Notes: generated by a model not told the origin, from the letters alone. A stretch of DNA of 64,000 nucleotides from Pseudomonas fluorescens (GCF_902497995.1 NZ_CABVII010000003.1:124001-188000), one strand, 5' to 3'. Counted from the first letter of the stretch, positions 17,401 through 27,807 are shown. Made by a program: numbers and translations.

Positions 17401-17997
17401 TCAAACCTCCGTCTTTTTTTGTTATTTCATCAATATCGCTTTTTCCATGCTGAAAAATCTAGTTCCTCTCGCTTCTTGCAGTCACAATGCGTCCGCCTAG
17501 GCTACTTTCGATGGATCGGATGGCTCCAACCCAACCGGTCTAAGCTAGTAGCTAACGTTGACGTCGACAATAAGCCCATCGTTATGCGTCTCCTCATCTC
17601 CAATTAACATAACCGTTCGAAGGTGCTCATGGCAATCCAAATTTTACTAGGATCAAGTCTTGCGTTTAGGCCCTCAGCCTTCATAGCCAAAGCCAAAGCT
17701 ACGTCATTGCTAAACAGGCCACCGTCCAAGCAGGCATCCCGCGCTGCAGGTCGACCGAGTCTACTAAGGCAGCCTACCCGAAAAACAGGCTGCTATTACT
17801 GGGTATATTTATGAGAGATTGGCACAAGCACAAACTTCGAATGTACGACATGGCATGACCATCAAGTCGCACACTACCGACAATTAAAAGTGTATCGCAC
17901 CTTCAGTTAAACAGCTTTATCTGTAATCATCATAAAAACAACTTCAACAGGAGACGAAACCAACTTCCTGCTGATGACTGCATCATGTTTAAATGCA
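17401..17997. other. Gene-free stretch between methyltransferase and wbpL
   Basis: About 600 bases with only short open frames and no recognisable product. It lies at the junction between the A+T-rich acquired block and the minus-strand wbpL-rml operon. It should contain the promoter of the methyltransferase gene (minus strand). Confidence 0.6.
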
Positions 17998-19014
17998 CTA
18001 TTCAAGCTCGGACTCTCCCGCCTTGAACACGATAACTAGCCACATGATCGGCACATAGGCGAAACACAATCCTAATAAGCCATCAAGCGACCCTGCGCCG
18101 ACCAGATACGCAATCGGGAAAAGCCAAAATAAATTAATACCCACTACCGCTGCAGTGACAACGCCATGACTCTTGAGCTGCCGAGATGCATATTGATATC
18201 CATGAGTTCGATGAGCATTATAAATTTTTTCATTACGAGCCAAACGCCGAATCAAAGTCCATGTAGAATCAACAATAAAAACACCAAGCAGTATCAGCCA
18301 ACTCCATAATAGTTCCGTCGAATCTTTAGCTGCATGCAAAGTAAGACCGCCAAGAATAATACCGAGAAATCCGCTCCCCGCATCCCCCATAAATATACGT
18401 GCAGGCGGAAAGTTCCAGTAGAAAAAACCGGAAACTGCTGCAGCTAGAAACAGTGGCGGCCACATAAGATTAGTATGCCCGTTTAGCCAGCAAACCAAGC
18501 ACATCATCAAGCAGACGCTAATCGCTTCAGCACTGGCCAAACCATCGATGCCGTCCATAAAATTATAAAGATTCAGCATCCATACTAAGTATATTAATGC
18601 GAGAGCGTTCCCGAACCATCCGAGATCAACGTTAATTCCAAACATTTTAATCACTGGCAGGCCATCCAGCCAGAATAATACCCAAGCTGCTGCAAGGAAG
18701 TGTCCAAGCAAGCGCCATCTTGCAGCGATGTGCCCATGATCATCCGCGAACCCGATAATGGCAACGAGTAGGCCCGCGCCAAGAATCCCATAAAGAAAGG
18801 CGGGGCTGATCAGATCCAGGCTAGAAAGGGCTGGTAACGCCAAAAGAAAAGAAATAACAATCGCCACCCCTCCCCCCCGCGGTGTCGGAATCGAATGTGA
18901 GCTGCGCTCATTAGGTATGTCCATCAAACTCTTGGCCAGGGCATAACGGCGCAAGACAAGAGTCAAACCCCAAGAAACAACGAACACAGCGAGTAACAGC
19001 CACCAAACAGTCAT
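17998..19014 (-). CDS. wbpL: WbpL-type undecaprenyl-phosphate glycosyltransferase
   Basis: 338 residues, about ten membrane helices, of the WecA/MraY/WbpL superfamily. Cytoplasmic loop motifs include ERSSHSIPTPRGGG, GFADDHGH (the DD metal/active-site pair), YNFMDGIDGLAS and IFMGDAGSGFLG, with a His-rich loop (NAHRTHGYQY). It transfers a sugar-1-phosphate (FucNAc, QuiNAc or GlcNAc in Pseudomonas) to undecaprenyl phosphate, starting O-chain synthesis. ATG 19014 overlaps the stop of wbpV (ATGA); a longer in-frame start would lie inside wbpV. Confidence 0.93.
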   Translation of the reverse strand: MTVWWLLLAVFVVSWGLTLVLRRYALAKSLMDIPNERSSHSIPTPRGGGVAIVISFLLALPALSSLDLISPAFLYGILGAGLLVAIIGFADDHGHIAARWRLLGHFLAAAWVLFWLDGLPVIKMFGINVDLGWFGNALALIYLVWMLNLYNFMDGIDGLASAEAISVCLMMCLVCWLNGHTNLMWPPLFLAAAVSGFFYWNFPPARIFMGDAGSGFLGIILGGLTLHAAKDSTELLWSWLILLGVFIVDSTWTLIRRLARNEKIYNAHRTHGYQYASRQLKSHGVVTAAVVGINLFWLFPIAYLVGAGSLDGLLGLCFAYVPIMWLVIVFKAGESELE

Positions 19015-19973
19015 TTCGTTTGCTTTTCCAAATAATGGCCAGCGGTCTGACGCATGGCTTTGTCCATATTGACAGGTGGCGCCCACCCCAGTAATTCGCG
19101 ATTTTTATTGATATCGACTTGCAGCGACCCGCATATGCGCTGACCTATGGCTTTCTTGCCCAGAGCTGAGGCCGCTAGCGTCAGCAACCATTCAGGCACG
19201 GGCAATAGGCGCGCAGGCTTGCCCAGCGCCCTGGAAAGACAATGTAATAATTGAGTCGTAGATAAGTCTTTGCCGTCACTTACCAGAAAGGTCTGATTAG
19301 CTGCTGCGGGATGATCGATGCACGTAGCGACAAGGCTCACGAGGTTCCCGATAGCCACCAGGCTTCGCTGGTTTCGAATCGCGCCCAAGGGCAGTGGAAT
19401 GCCCTTATTGAGCCAATTCAGCATGCTCAGAAAGTTGGCTTTTACACCAGGGCCATAGACCAGCGGGGGGCGAATGATTACGACTTCCATACCGGTGGCG
19501 CGGCCCAGCTGCTTCAATGCCTCTTCGGCTTCGTACTTGGATACACCATACGGATCCTGCGGATTGGGCCGGTCATCGGCTTTGAACGGCTTGCCTGGGA
19601 GGGTACGTTCGCCGTTGACCTTGATTGAACTGATGAAGATGAAGCGTTTTACCCCTGATTTGGCGGCGCGCTGCGCCAGACTTAGAGTGCCTTCCACGTT
19701 AACCTTACGAAACTCGGCCAGTGCGTCTACGGCAGTTTCATTCATGACATGCACCCGAGCGGCGGCATGAATGACGACTTGAACCTCATCTAACGCAGGC
19801 AGCACCGTGGCGTGGGCTAAGTCGAAGGGCTGAACCGGGCATAGCCCCTGTAGGCGAGTGACTCCGCGTGCAGCTGCGATCGGGCAGAACTTCTTATCCA
19901 CCAACAGTTTGAGGACCACTGCTTCTCCAACGAAGCCGCCTGCCCCCGTCACTAATACTTTCACCGCGGTCAT
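19011..19973 (-). CDS. wbpV: WbpV-type UDP-sugar 4-ketoreductase (NAD-dependent epimerase family)
   Basis: 320 residues, extended SDR. TGAGGFVGEAV binds the nucleotide; FISSIKVNG and YGVSKYEAE carry the catalytic Ser, Tyr and Lys. In P. aeruginosa O6-type clusters WbpV reduces the WbpM product to UDP-QuiNAc/FucNAc-type sugar used by WbpL, and the gene order wbpV-wbpL is the same. It overlaps the GT2 gene before it and wbpL after it by four bases each, so the three are translationally coupled. Confidence 0.88.
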   Translation of the reverse strand: MTAVKVLVTGAGGFVGEAVVLKLLVDKKFCPIAAARGVTRLQGLCPVQPFDLAHATVLPALDEVQVVIHAAARVHVMNETAVDALAEFRKVNVEGTLSLAQRAAKSGVKRFIFISSIKVNGERTLPGKPFKADDRPNPQDPYGVSKYEAEEALKQLGRATGMEVVIIRPPLVYGPGVKANFLSMLNWLNKGIPLPLGAIRNQRSLVAIGNLVSLVATCIDHPAAANQTFLVSDGKDLSTTQLLHCLSRALGKPARLLPVPEWLLTLAASALGKKAIGQRICGSLQVDINKNRELLGWAPPVNMDKAMRQTAGHYLEKQTK

Positions 19974-20893
19974 CTAGCCTTATTTCCTGTCAATGCAGTT
20001 GCCCAACAAATACAAAAGAAAAACGCTTTATCCCGCACTCGTCGTCGGCAATGCCAAGCGCTCAACGAAAGCCTCATTAGTTGTCTGGGCCTCAATTTCA
20101 GCCAGGTTTGCACAAAAGGATCGGTGCCCTGCCCGACCAGGTGCACGATCAACTGCACCTGATTGAACCACCAACCATCGTGGATGGTTTTGTACCGGGC
20201 AATCAGTGGGCTTAAGCCTTTGTTGGCGCCAACCTGGTTACGCTCGTGCTGCCGATAATTCATCGAAGGCTCAGGATCGATGTACCAACGGTAACCATGG
20301 CTACGGGCGAAGGCGTAGCAATACCAGTCGTGCAAACTGACCTCTTGCAGTTGCTGCCAATTGTCGAGCATCGAAGCCTTTAGCGAAACGGCGAGGCTTT
20401 TGCTCATCACGTAGGTGCAACCAGGACCCGCGGCCTCGAACAAGAAATCCCACTTGACCTGAGGCTGTGCCTTATCCAGCAGATGCATGGTGCCATCTGG
20501 CCAGAACGCCGTGACATTACTTGAATAGGCATCGACCTGATGGACTTGAATGGCATGGGTCGCACGCTGGAGCTTATCCGTGTGCCAGACATCATCTTGA
20601 TCGGCAAAGGCAATGAAGTCGTAACCGTCGAAGGCGACATCGCGGATCAATCGGAAGAAGTTGCGAGAGGCACCGCCAAACCTTCCGGCGGCCGGCAAGA
20701 CGGTGACTCCAGGATGCAGAGCTGCGTAAGCCGCACACCAAGCTTCGGTGCCGTCAGTGGAAGGGTCGATACTGATATGAACGGTTATGTCGACAGCTGA
20801 CTGGCAGAGGATCGAGGCCAACTGCTCCTCGATCCATTGCATGCCATTGTAGGCAGCCAGCAAAACTGCAACCTTGGGACGTTTTACTGACAT
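19970..20893 (-). CDS. Family 2 glycosyltransferase, O-antigen
   Basis: 307 residues. KVAVLLAAYNGMQWIEEQL begins the GT-A fold; ISIDPSTDGT, FADQDDVW and HDWYCYAFARSHG follow, then MNYRQHERNQVGANKGL. The same DQDD-W and YRQH--N--GAN-GL pattern occurs in the plus-strand GT2 at 4554-5537, so the two are related paralogues, possibly both deoxyhexose transferases. It lies 56 bases after rmlA and overlaps wbpV, so a dTDP-rhamnose donor is plausible but inferred. Confidence 0.87.
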   Translation of the reverse strand: MSVKRPKVAVLLAAYNGMQWIEEQLASILCQSAVDITVHISIDPSTDGTEAWCAAYAALHPGVTVLPAAGRFGGASRNFFRLIRDVAFDGYDFIAFADQDDVWHTDKLQRATHAIQVHQVDAYSSNVTAFWPDGTMHLLDKAQPQVKWDFLFEAAGPGCTYVMSKSLAVSLKASMLDNWQQLQEVSLHDWYCYAFARSHGYRWYIDPEPSMNYRQHERNQVGANKGLSPLIARYKTIHDGWWFNQVQLIVHLVGQGTDPFVQTWLKLRPRQLMRLSLSAWHCRRRVRDKAFFFCICWATALTGNKAR

Positions 20894-20949
20894 GCCATTC
20901 CTGCTTGCACCGGTTAAACGCGACCATTCGAAAGGATTGAGCTTTCGAA

Positions 20950-21840
20950 TCAGTGGGAAGGCGAGTCCAGCAGTTTCTGCAGGTACTGACCATAGCCAGT
21001 CTTCTTCAGGGCGTCAGCTTGGGTACCCAACTGCTCGGCAGTGATCCAACCGTTGTGATAGGCAATCTCTTCCAGACAAGCCACTTTCAGACCTTGGCGC
21101 TGCTCGATGGTATGTACGAAGTGACTGGCTTCCAGCAGCGAATCATGGGTACCGGTATCCAGCCAGGCGAAGCCGCGACCGAGCATTTCGACGCTGAGCG
21201 TCTTGCGCTCAAGGTAGGCACGATTGACGTCAGTGATTTCCAGCTCGCCACGCTCGGACGGCTTGATGCTCTTGGCAATCTCGACAACGTCGTTGTCGTA
21301 GAAATAAAGACCGGTCACCGCATAGTTGGATTTTGGCTTCAGTGGCTTTTCTTCGATACTCAGCGCCTTGCCCGTTGCATCGAATTCCACAACGCCGAAA
21401 CGTTCCGGGTCAGACACGTGGTAACCAAATACAGTTGCGCCACTCTGCTGATTGGTCGCCGAACGCAAATTATCCGAGAAGTGCTGACCGTAAAAGATGT
21501 TGTCACCGAGGATCAGGCAGCATGGATCCTTACCGATAAACTCTTCGCCGATGATGAAGGCTTGTGCCAGACCGTCTGGACTAGGCTGTTCCGCGTAGGT
21601 CAGCTTGATGCCGTAAAGACTGCCGTCACCCAGCAGTTTGCGGAAGCAAGGCAGGTCTTCCGGTGTGGAGATGATCAGGATTTCGCGCATACCCGCCAGC
21701 ATCAGCACCGACAGCGGATAAAAGATCATCGGCTTGTCGTAGATCGGCAGCATCTGCTTGGACACACCGAGGGTCAAGGGGTGCAAACGCGTGCCCGAAC
21801 CGCCAGCGAGGATGATGCCTTTACGATTTGTCGTGGTCAT
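20950..21840 (-). CDS. rmlA: Glucose-1-phosphate thymidylyltransferase
   Basis: 296 residues, normal for RmlA/Rfb[22 protein letters not shown] is the nucleotide-binding signature; [17 protein letters not shown] and LGDNIFYG are also diagnostic. It makes dTDP-glucose from dTTP and glucose-1-phosphate, the first step to dTDP-L-rhamnose, and is usually feedback-inhibited by that product. The start overlaps the rmlD stop (ATGA). In many pseudomonads rmlC follows rmlA; here a glycosyltransferase does. Confidence 0.95.
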   Translation of the reverse strand: MTTTNRKGIILAGGSGTRLHPLTLGVSKQMLPIYDKPMIFYPLSVLMLAGMREILIISTPEDLPCFRKLLGDGSLYGIKLTYAEQPSPDGLAQAFIIGEEFIGKDPCCLILGDNIFYGQHFSDNLRSATNQQSGATVFGYHVSDPERFGVVEFDATGKALSIEEKPLKPKSNYAVTGLYFYDNDVVEIAKSIKPSERGELEITDVNRAYLERKTLSVEMLGRGFAWLDTGTHDSLLEASHFVHTIEQRQGLKVACLEEIAYHNGWITAEQLGTQADALKKTGYGQYLQKLLDSPSH

Positions 21841-22730
21841 TTATTCAGAACTTCCATAAGCATTCGAGTTACGCCACTTTGCCAATCCGGCAAGTGTAGA
21901 CAGAAATTGTCACGCAGCTTCCGGGTATTCAGACGCGAATTCAGAGGGCGGCGCGCAGGGGTTGGGTAAGCGGTCGTTTCAATCGGATTGATCGCCGCGA
22001 CGGCAAGTTGCTCGCCATTGGCTTTGGCAAATGCGATCACATGGCTGGCATAGCCGTGCCAGGATACTTCGCCAGCGGACGCCAGGTGATACAGGCCCGC
22101 TAATTCAGGGCGCTGCATGACCTGTTGTATGGCCAGCGCGGTCACATCGGCGATCAGGTCTGCACCCGTCGGAGCTCCGATCTGGTCGGCGATAACGCTC
22201 AACGTTTCACGATCTTTAGCCAGCCGCAGCATGGTTTTCGCGAAGTTGTTGCCCCGAGCGCCATAGACCCAACTGGTGCGGAAGATCAGATGCTTGCACG
22301 CCGAGGCGATAATGGCTTGCTCGCCAGCCAGCTTGCTGGCGCCGTAGTGGTTCACGGGCGCCACTGCGTCCGCCTCTTGCCAGGGTGTCGAGCCCTGGCC
22401 GCTGAAGACGTAGTCGGTCGAGTAATGAATCAGCCACGCACCCAGGGAGGCCGCTTCTTCGGCCATGACTCGGCTGGCGTGGCCATTTACACGATCGGCC
22501 AACTCGGTCTCGGACTCTGCTTTATCTACGGCTGTATAGGCAGCCGCATTGACGATGACGTCGGGCTTTACCTGGCGGATGGTCGAGCGCAAGGCGTCGA
22601 GATCAGACAGGTCGCCACACAAACCATCGACAGTTTGACGATCAAGAGCGATCAACTCGCCGAGCGGCGCAAGCGAGCGCTGCAACTCCCAGCCCACCTG
22701 GCCGTTTTTTCCCAGCAGGAGGATTTTCAT
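21837..22730 (-). CDS. rmlD: dTDP-4-dehydrorhamnose reductase
   Basis: 297 residues. [17 protein letters not shown] binds NAD(P)H; STDYVFSG and YGASKLAGE carry the catalytic Thr, Tyr and Lys. It reduces dTDP-4-keto-L-rhamnose to dTDP-L-rhamnose, the last step of the pathway. ATG 22730 was chosen because it opens the Rossmann fold and overlaps the rmlB stop; an in-frame upstream start lies inside rmlB. Its normal substrate comes from RmlC, which is not encoded in this window. Confidence 0.95.
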   Translation of the reverse strand: MKILLLGKNGQVGWELQRSLAPLGELIALDRQTVDGLCGDLSDLDALRSTIRQVKPDVIVNAAAYTAVDKAESETELADRVNGHASRVMAEEAASLGAWLIHYSTDYVFSGQGSTPWQEADAVAPVNHYGASKLAGEQAIIASACKHLIFRTSWVYGARGNNFAKTMLRLAKDRETLSVIADQIGAPTGADLIADVTALAIQQVMQRPELAGLYHLASAGEVSWHGYASHVIAFAKANGEQLAVAAINPIETTAYPTPARRPLNSRLNTRKLRDNFCLHLPDWQSGVTRMLMEVLNK

Positions 22731-23803
22731 GCTTTGTTCGAACGATCGGCGTAGTTCTGGTCGATCCACTGCTGGTAGCTGCCGCTCTTCACGTGGGCAA
22801 CCCATTCAGTATTGCTCAGGTACCACTCGACAGTCTTGCGGATGCCGGTTTCGAAGGTTTCTTCCGGTGTCCATCCCAGCTCGCGCTGGATTTTACTGGC
22901 GTCGATCGCGTAACGCTGATCATGGCCCGGGCGATCCTGAACGTAGGTGATCAGGCTGGCGTGTGGACGATGAGCGGAGTCTGGTCGCAGCTCATCCAGC
23001 AGCGCACACAGGGTGTTCACGACTTCGATGTTTTGCTTTTCGTTATGACCACCGATGTTGTACGTCTCGCCGATAACGCCTTCGGTCACGACTTTGTACA
23101 GTGCGCGGGCATGGTCTTCGACGTACAGCCAGTCACGGACCTGATTGCCCTTGCCATAGACCGGCAACGGCTTGCCTTCCAGTGCATTGAGAATGATCAG
23201 CGGGATCAACTTCTCGGGGAAGTGGCACGGGCCGTAGTTGTTCGAGCAATTGGTGACCAGTGTCGGCAGGCCATAAGTACGACTCCAGGCGCGAACCAGG
23301 TGATCGGAACTGGCCTTGCTGGCCGAGTACGGCGAGCTTGGCTGATAAGGCGTGGTTTCGGTGAAGAGGTCTTCCGGACCTTCAAGGTCTCCGTACACTT
23401 CGTCAGTCGAAATATGGTGGAAGCGAAAGCTGGCTTTACGCGCATCGTCCAGCGCTGCCCAATAGTGACGAGCAGCTTCCAGCAGGGTGTAAGTGCCGAT
23501 GATGTTGGTCTGGATGAATTCAGACGGGCCAGAGATCGAGCGGTCGACATGGGACTCTGCAGCCAGATGCATGATGGCATCCGGTTGGTGTTCACGCAGG
23601 ACTCGGTCGATCTGGTCACGGTCGCAAATGTCGACGCGTTCGAACACATAACGCGAGTTCTGGCTGACTTCGGCCAATGACTCAAGGTTGCCGGCGTAAG
23701 TAAGCTTATCAACGTTGACAACGGAGTCAGTAGTGTTGGAGATGATATGTCGGATGACTGCCGAGCCGATAAACCCGGCGCCGCCGGTTACTAGAATTTT
23801 CAC
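22727..23803 (-). CDS. rmlB: dTDP-glucose 4,6-dehydratase
   Basis: 358 residues. [20 protein letters not shown] is the NAD-binding site; [26 protein letters not shown] and [15 protein letters not shown] are diagnostic of RmlB. It converts dTDP-glucose to dTDP-4-keto-6-deoxyglucose. First gene of the rmlB-rmlD-rmlA-GT2-wbpV-wbpL run. The 227 bases between lapA and rmlB probably hold its promoter; a TTGACA lies on the minus strand at 23905-23900 but no clear -10 was assigned. Confidence 0.96.
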   Translation of the reverse strand: MKILVTGGAGFIGSAVIRHIISNTTDSVVNVDKLTYAGNLESLAEVSQNSRYVFERVDICDRDQIDRVLREHQPDAIMHLAAESHVDRSISGPSEFIQTNIIGTYTLLEAARHYWAALDDARKASFRFHHISTDEVYGDLEGPEDLFTETTPYQPSSPYSASKASSDHLVRAWSRTYGLPTLVTNCSNNYGPCHFPEKLIPLIILNALEGKPLPVYGKGNQVRDWLYVEDHARALYKVVTEGVIGETYNIGGHNEKQNIEVVNTLCALLDELRPDSAHRPHASLITYVQDRPGHDQRYAIDASKIQRELGWTPEETFETGIRKTVEWYLSNTEWVAHVKSGSYQQWIDQNYADRSNKA

Positions 23804-24030
23804 GCGAAACCATACCCTAAGTTACTGACAGGACCGGCAACCGAGTTCTGTCTGATCCATGAATGCAAAAGCCTTTAAGTCTGTCGAGGCTTCTGACAGT
23901 GTCAATCTGAACCGATATGGGAAAATGCCATTATCGGACAAGCCCAGTATTTTACAGCTTAATGAAGGTTTTACTAATGGATATGGACAAGCTGTGGCTG
24001 AAGTCGGCGCGTTTCCCTGCCATGGGGCAA

Positions 24031-24270
24031 TCAGACTAGCCGCTTGCGTGAGGCCCTGGATGTACGCCCCAGAAACCAGCCGAGAATCGGCCCGATTACC
24101 ATGCCGATCAGCAGCGCAATAACCATGACCAACGAGACCGGGAGCTGCGGCCCGGCCCAGCCAAGAAACAGCAATGAAACCGATTGCTGGTTCTCGAGAA
24201 CGAACGCCAGAATTGCCAGGACCAGCAACAGGACGAATACAGCAAGCATTACGCGTTTGAAATTACGCAT
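24031..24270 (-). CDS. lapA: LapA-domain small membrane protein
   Basis: 79 residues with two membrane helices (about 7-27 and 43-66) and a short basic tail (RTSRASRKRL). Matches the LapA/DUF1049 family, in which ENQQSVSL-FLGW after the first helix is characteristic. In E. coli LapA works with LapB in controlling LPS assembly via LpxC turnover. Its position downstream of ihfB is conserved in Pseudomonas; no lapB is seen next to it here. Confidence 0.88.
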   Translation of the reverse strand: MRNFKRVMLAVFVLLLVLAILAFVLENQQSVSLLFLGWAGPQLPVSLVMVIALLIGMVIGPILGWFLGRTSRASRKRLV

Positions 24271-24300
24271 GAACGGATCCTTGAATTGCAGCAGCGACCA

Positions 24301-24597
24301 TCAAACCTCCTCCTCCTCATCCTCGTTCACCCGATCCCGAAGCTCTTTCCCCGGCTTGAAATGCGGAACAAACTTGCCATCCAGGCTAACCGACTGCCCG
24401 GTCTTTGGATTACGCCCTACCCGCGGCGCGCGGTAATGCAATGAGAAGCTGCCAAATCCACGGATCTCGATACGATCACCGGTGGCCAGGCATTGAGACA
24501 TTTGCTCGAGCATGGTCTTGATGGCCAGCTCCACATCCTTGGATGAGAGCAGCCCTTGATGGGTGACAATTCGTTCGATCAACTCCGACTTCGTCAT
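24301..24597 (-). CDS. ihfB: Integration host factor subunit beta
   Basis: 98 residues, the family length. [18 protein letters not shown] opens the dimerisation helices; the DNA-intercalating arm has the proline in [11 protein letters not shown]; the tail is basic/acidic ([16 protein letters not shown]). With IhfA it bends DNA at specific sites. It is the conserved right boundary (himD) of the Pseudomonas O-antigen locus. lapA follows after 30 bases and is probably co-transcribed. Confidence 0.97.
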   Translation of the reverse strand: MTKSELIERIVTHQGLLSSKDVELAIKTMLEQMSQCLATGDRIEIRGFGSFSLHYRAPRVGRNPKTGQSVSLDGKFVPHFKPGKELRDRVNEDEEEEV

Positions 24598-24748
24598 ATT
24601 TTTCCCTTCTTTTTCAAGCAGCTAGATCAGCGCTTCAAAGGTTTTAGCATGCCCGGATGGATTTGAACAGCCCGAGTTTTCACATATCTTTGCCAGCTGT
24701 GAGATGCCCTGTTGCGGAGCAAGAGGACGCTGATCTCCCCTTATTCTC

Positions 24749-25027
24749 TCATCTGCAGATAACCAGCATGGTGCGGGTCAGGTAGCCGGCTGGATTGAAG
24801 CCGAAAGGATATTCATCCTCTTCCTTGGCATCATCGGACCTCGTCACGACCTTGTAGCCTGCGCCCTTGCACTCCTTGTCCGCGCGTTTGCGGCACTTCT
24901 CCCAGCCTGAGCCCAGCCCGGAGCAATCGACTACGATGCCACTGACCCCGCGCTTTGCGTATGTCTTGGCGTTAGTGGTGCAACCTGCCAATGCCAATAC
25001 TGCCACTGCGACAATGAGCTTGTTCAT
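24749..25027 (-). CDS. Small hypothetical lipoprotein
   Basis: 92 residues. The N-terminus is a lipoprotein signal: Met-Asn-Lys, a short hydrophobic core and lipobox LAGC at about 13-16. The mature part has four more cysteines (VDCSGL, EKCRKR, KECKGAG, VICR), which could form two disulfides in the periplasm. No enzyme motif is visible. It lies between rpsA and ihfB. Confidence 0.75.
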   Translation of the reverse strand: MNKLIVAVAVLALAGCTTNAKTYAKRGVSGIVVDCSGLGSGWEKCRKRADKECKGAGYKVVTRSDDAKEEDEYPFGFNPAGYLTRTMLVICR

Positions 25028-25167
25028 TCACTTCCTTATGCCAGGCACCCTGCCCGACTGTCGTTTGCTTCAGGCTATAGACTAGCTGTAAATAAACGAT
25101 TGATCCTGTTAGAGAAAGAGACAGCTTGGGAGGACTGCGGTTCAGCGCCGGATGTGAGGGGCGGCAG

Positions 25168-25209
25168 AGATCAAAAGATCAAAAGATCGCAGCCTGCGGC
25201 AACTCCTAC
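25168..25209. repeat. REP-like fragment with short direct repeats
   Basis: Overlapping AGATCAAA units run into GATCGCAGCCTGCGGCAACT and CTCCTAC, a sequence type dispersed between genes in fluorescent pseudomonads. It lies between the lipoprotein start and the rpsA terminator. Confidence 0.6.
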
Positions 25210-25256
25210 CGGGGGATCGACGTGACGGCGAGGTGCGCTCACCAAATCGCGCCCAC

Positions 25257-25290
25257 AAAAAAGGGCGACCGAAGTCGCCCTTTTTCTATG
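25257..25290 (-). terminator. Rho-independent terminator after rpsA
   Basis: AGGGCGAC/GTCGCCCT stem (25262-25269 with 25274-25281), flanked by A-run and T-run so it could stop transcription in either direction. It lies 13 bases past the rpsA stop. Confidence 0.9.
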
Positions 25291-25302
25291 GTCTGACAGA
25301 AC

Positions 25303-26997
25303 TTAGTTCTGTTTTTCCATTTGTGCACGCAACAGGTCGCCCAGAGTGGTAGGACCAGGAGCAGCAGTGTCCGAAGCTGGCTTGTCGCGCAGGCTCTGGA
25401 TTGCTTCTTTCTCTTCTTCAACGTCTTTCGACTTGATGGAGAGCTGGATTACACGGCTCTTGCGGTCAACGCTGATGATCTTGGCTTCTACTTCTTCGCC
25501 TTCTTTCAGAACGTTGCGCGCGTCTTCAACGCGGTCACGGCTGATTTCGGAGGCTTTCAGAGTCGCTTCGATGTCGTCGGCCAGAGTGATGATGGCGCCT
25601 TTGGCGTCAACTTCTTTCACGATGCCTTTAACGATTGCGCCTTTGTCGTTCTCTTGAACGTACTCGGAGAACGGATCGCTTTCCAATTGCTTGATACCCA
25701 GGGAGATGCGCTCGCGCTCTGGGTCAACCGACAGGATAACGGTGTCCAGCTCGTCGCCCTTCTTGAAGCGGCGAACGGCTTCTTCGCCCACTTCGTTCCA
25801 GGAGATGTCGGACAGGTGAACCAGGCCGTCGATGCCGCCGTCCAGACCAATGAAGATACCGAAATCGGTGATCGACTTGATGGTGCCGGAGATTTTATCG
25901 CCCTTGTTGAACTGGCCAGAGAAATCTTCCCATGGGTTAGATTTGCACTGCTTGATGCCGAGGGAGATACGACGACGCTCTTCGTCGATGTCCAGAACCA
26001 TGACTTCCACTTCGTCGCCGACTTGTACGACTTTCGAAGGGTGGATGTTCTTGTTGGTCCAGTCCATTTCGGAAACGTGCACCAGGCCTTCCACGCCTTC
26101 TTCCAGCTCAGCGAAGCAGCCGTAGTCGGTCAGGTTGGTAACACGCGCGGTTACGCGAGTGCTTTCTGGGTAACGAGCTTTGATAGCAACCCATGGATCT
26201 TCGCCCAGCTGCTTCAAGCCCAGGGAAACACGATTGCGTTCGCGATCGTACTTCAGAACCTTGACATCGATCTCGTCGCCAACGTTGACGATTTCGGAAG
26301 GATGCTTGATACGCTTCCAAGCCATGTCGGTAATGTGCAGCAGGCCATCGACGCCACCCAGATCGACGAATGCGCCGTAATCGGTGAGGTTCTTGACGAT
26401 ACCTTTGACTTGTTGGCCTTCCTGCAAGGATTCCAGCAGAGCTTCGCGCTCGGCGGAGTTCTCGGCTTCCAGGACGCTACGACGGGAAACGACAACGTTG
26501 TTGCGCTTCTGGTCCAGCTTGATGACCTTGAATTCCAGCTCTTTGCCTTCCAGGTGCGTAGTATCGCGCACAGGACGGACGTCAACCAGAGAACCTGGCA
26601 GGAACGCACGGATGCCGTTAACGTCGACTGTGAAGCCGCCTTTAACCTTACCGTTGATAACGCCCTTGACCACTTCTTCAGCTGCGAAGGCTGCTTCGAG
26701 AACAATCCAGCATTCAGCGCGCTTGGCTTTTTCACGGGACAGCTTGGTTTCACCGAAACCGTCTTCAACCGAGTCCAGAGCAACGTGAACTTCGTCACCG
26801 ACATTGATAGTCAGGTCGCCAGCATCGTTGTAGAACTGTTCCAGCGGGATCAGAGCTTCAGACTTCAGACCAGCGTGAACGGTTACCCAGCGAGCTTGGT
26901 AATCGATATCAACGATAACACCGGTGATGATGGAGCCTGCCTGAAGGTTCAGGGTTTTTAGGCTTTCTTCAAAGAGTTCCGCAAAGCTTTCGCTCAT
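25303..26997 (-). CDS. rpsA: 30S ribosomal protein S1
   Basis: 564 residues. Six S1 (OB-fold) repeats are visible, each with a G-V-----DYGAFV-L-G-DGL-H-S/T-M pattern (for example near 195-260, 280-345, 365-430). The first two repeats bind the ribosome and the rest bind mRNA leader sequences. AGGAATTAAA precedes ATG. The downstream terminator is strong; upstream it follows cmk, as in most proteobacteria. Confidence 0.98.
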   Translation of the reverse strand: MSESFAELFEESLKTLNLQAGSIITGVIVDIDYQARWVTVHAGLKSEALIPLEQFYNDAGDLTINVGDEVHVALDSVEDGFGETKLSREKAKRAECWIVLEAAFAAEEVVKGVINGKVKGGFTVDVNGIRAFLPGSLVDVRPVRDTTHLEGKELEFKVIKLDQKRNNVVVSRRSVLEAENSAEREALLESLQEGQQVKGIVKNLTDYGAFVDLGGVDGLLHITDMAWKRIKHPSEIVNVGDEIDVKVLKYDRERNRVSLGLKQLGEDPWVAIKARYPESTRVTARVTNLTDYGCFAELEEGVEGLVHVSEMDWTNKNIHPSKVVQVGDEVEVMVLDIDEERRRISLGIKQCKSNPWEDFSGQFNKGDKISGTIKSITDFGIFIGLDGGIDGLVHLSDISWNEVGEEAVRRFKKGDELDTVILSVDPERERISLGIKQLESDPFSEYVQENDKGAIVKGIVKEVDAKGAIITLADDIEATLKASEISRDRVEDARNVLKEGEEVEAKIISVDRKSRVIQLSIKSKDVEEEKEAIQSLRDKPASDTAAPGPTTLGDLLRAQMEKQN

Positions 26998-27070
26998 TTT
27001 AATTCCTGTTGAATAAGGGCGAAGGATACGCCCAGCTCCACATCCCAGACGACGTGGGTTACGTTCATTT

Positions 27071-27117
27071 AAAGAAACGACACAGGACTATGACTGGTCC
27101 CCCGGGTCGTTTCTTGG
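27071..27117 (-). terminator. Hairpin between cmk and rpsA
   Basis: Perfect 10-base arms AAGAAACGAC / GTCGTTTCTT (27072-27081 and 27106-27115) directly after the cmk stop, followed on the minus strand by a short T-rich stretch. It may end or attenuate readthrough from the aromatic operon into rpsA. Confidence 0.55.
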
Positions 27118-27807
27118 TCACCCGGCAAGATCGCGCAGGGCGATCTCACTCATGATGCGTTGCAACACCTGCTCGATGGATAATTTCGTGGAGTCCAGCT
27201 GTATCGCGTCAGCCGCCGGCTTGAGCGGGGCTACTGCGCGCTGGGTGTCACGCTCATCGCGTTCACGAATCTCATCTAGCAGACTCGACAGACTAACACC
27301 ATCGACTTTGTCCTTCAACTGCCAGTATCGACGGCGCGCACGCTCCTCGGCACTGGCAGTGAGGAATATCTTCAGCGGAGCGTCGGGGAACACCACCGTG
27401 CCCATGTCGCGACCGTCGGCCACCAGCCCCGGGGCTTCCTGGAATGCACGCTGGCGCTGCAGCAGCGCCTCACGCACGGCGGGCAGCGCCGCGACCTGGG
27501 AGGCACCCGAACCGACACTCTCGGTGCGGATGACATCACTGACTTCGTCACCTTCCAGGATGATGCGTTGCAGCTGACCGTCGGTCGCCGCGATGAACTG
27601 CACGTCCAGATGAGCGGCGAGCTTTTTCAGCAGCTCTTCATTGGTCAGGTCGACGCCGTGGTTATACGCCGCGAACGCGAGCAATCGATACAGCGCACCG
27701 GAGTCCAGCAGGTTCCAGCCCAGACGTTTGGCCAGGATCCCGGCGATCGTGCCTTTGCCAGAGCCGCTTGGCCCATCAATGGTGATGACCGGTGCGATGA
27801 TTTTCAC
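27118..27807 (-). CDS. cmk: Cytidylate kinase
   Basis: 229 residues. [13 protein letters not shown] is the P-loop; [15 protein letters not shown] and the LID region with [12 protein letters not shown] bind CMP and phosphate. It phosphorylates CMP/dCMP. GTG at 27807 was chosen since it opens the P-loop domain and overlaps the tyrA-aroA stop by four bases (GTGA); the longer in-frame ATG lies inside that gene. Confidence 0.96.
   Translation of the reverse strand: MKIIAPVITIDGPSGSGKGTIAGILAKRLGWNLLDSGALYRLLAFAAYNHGVDLTNEELLKKLAAHLDVQFIAATDGQLQRIILEGDEVSDVIRTESVGSGASQVAALPAVREALLQRQRAFQEAPGLVADGRDMGTVVFPDAPLKIFLTASAEERARRRYWQLKDKVDGVSLSSLLDEIRERDERDTQRAVAPLKPAADAIQLDSTKLSIEQVLQRIMSEIALRDLAG

Noticed and set aside
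25321..26961. 546-codon frame opposite rpsA
   Set aside because: Shadow of the highly biased codon use of rpsA.
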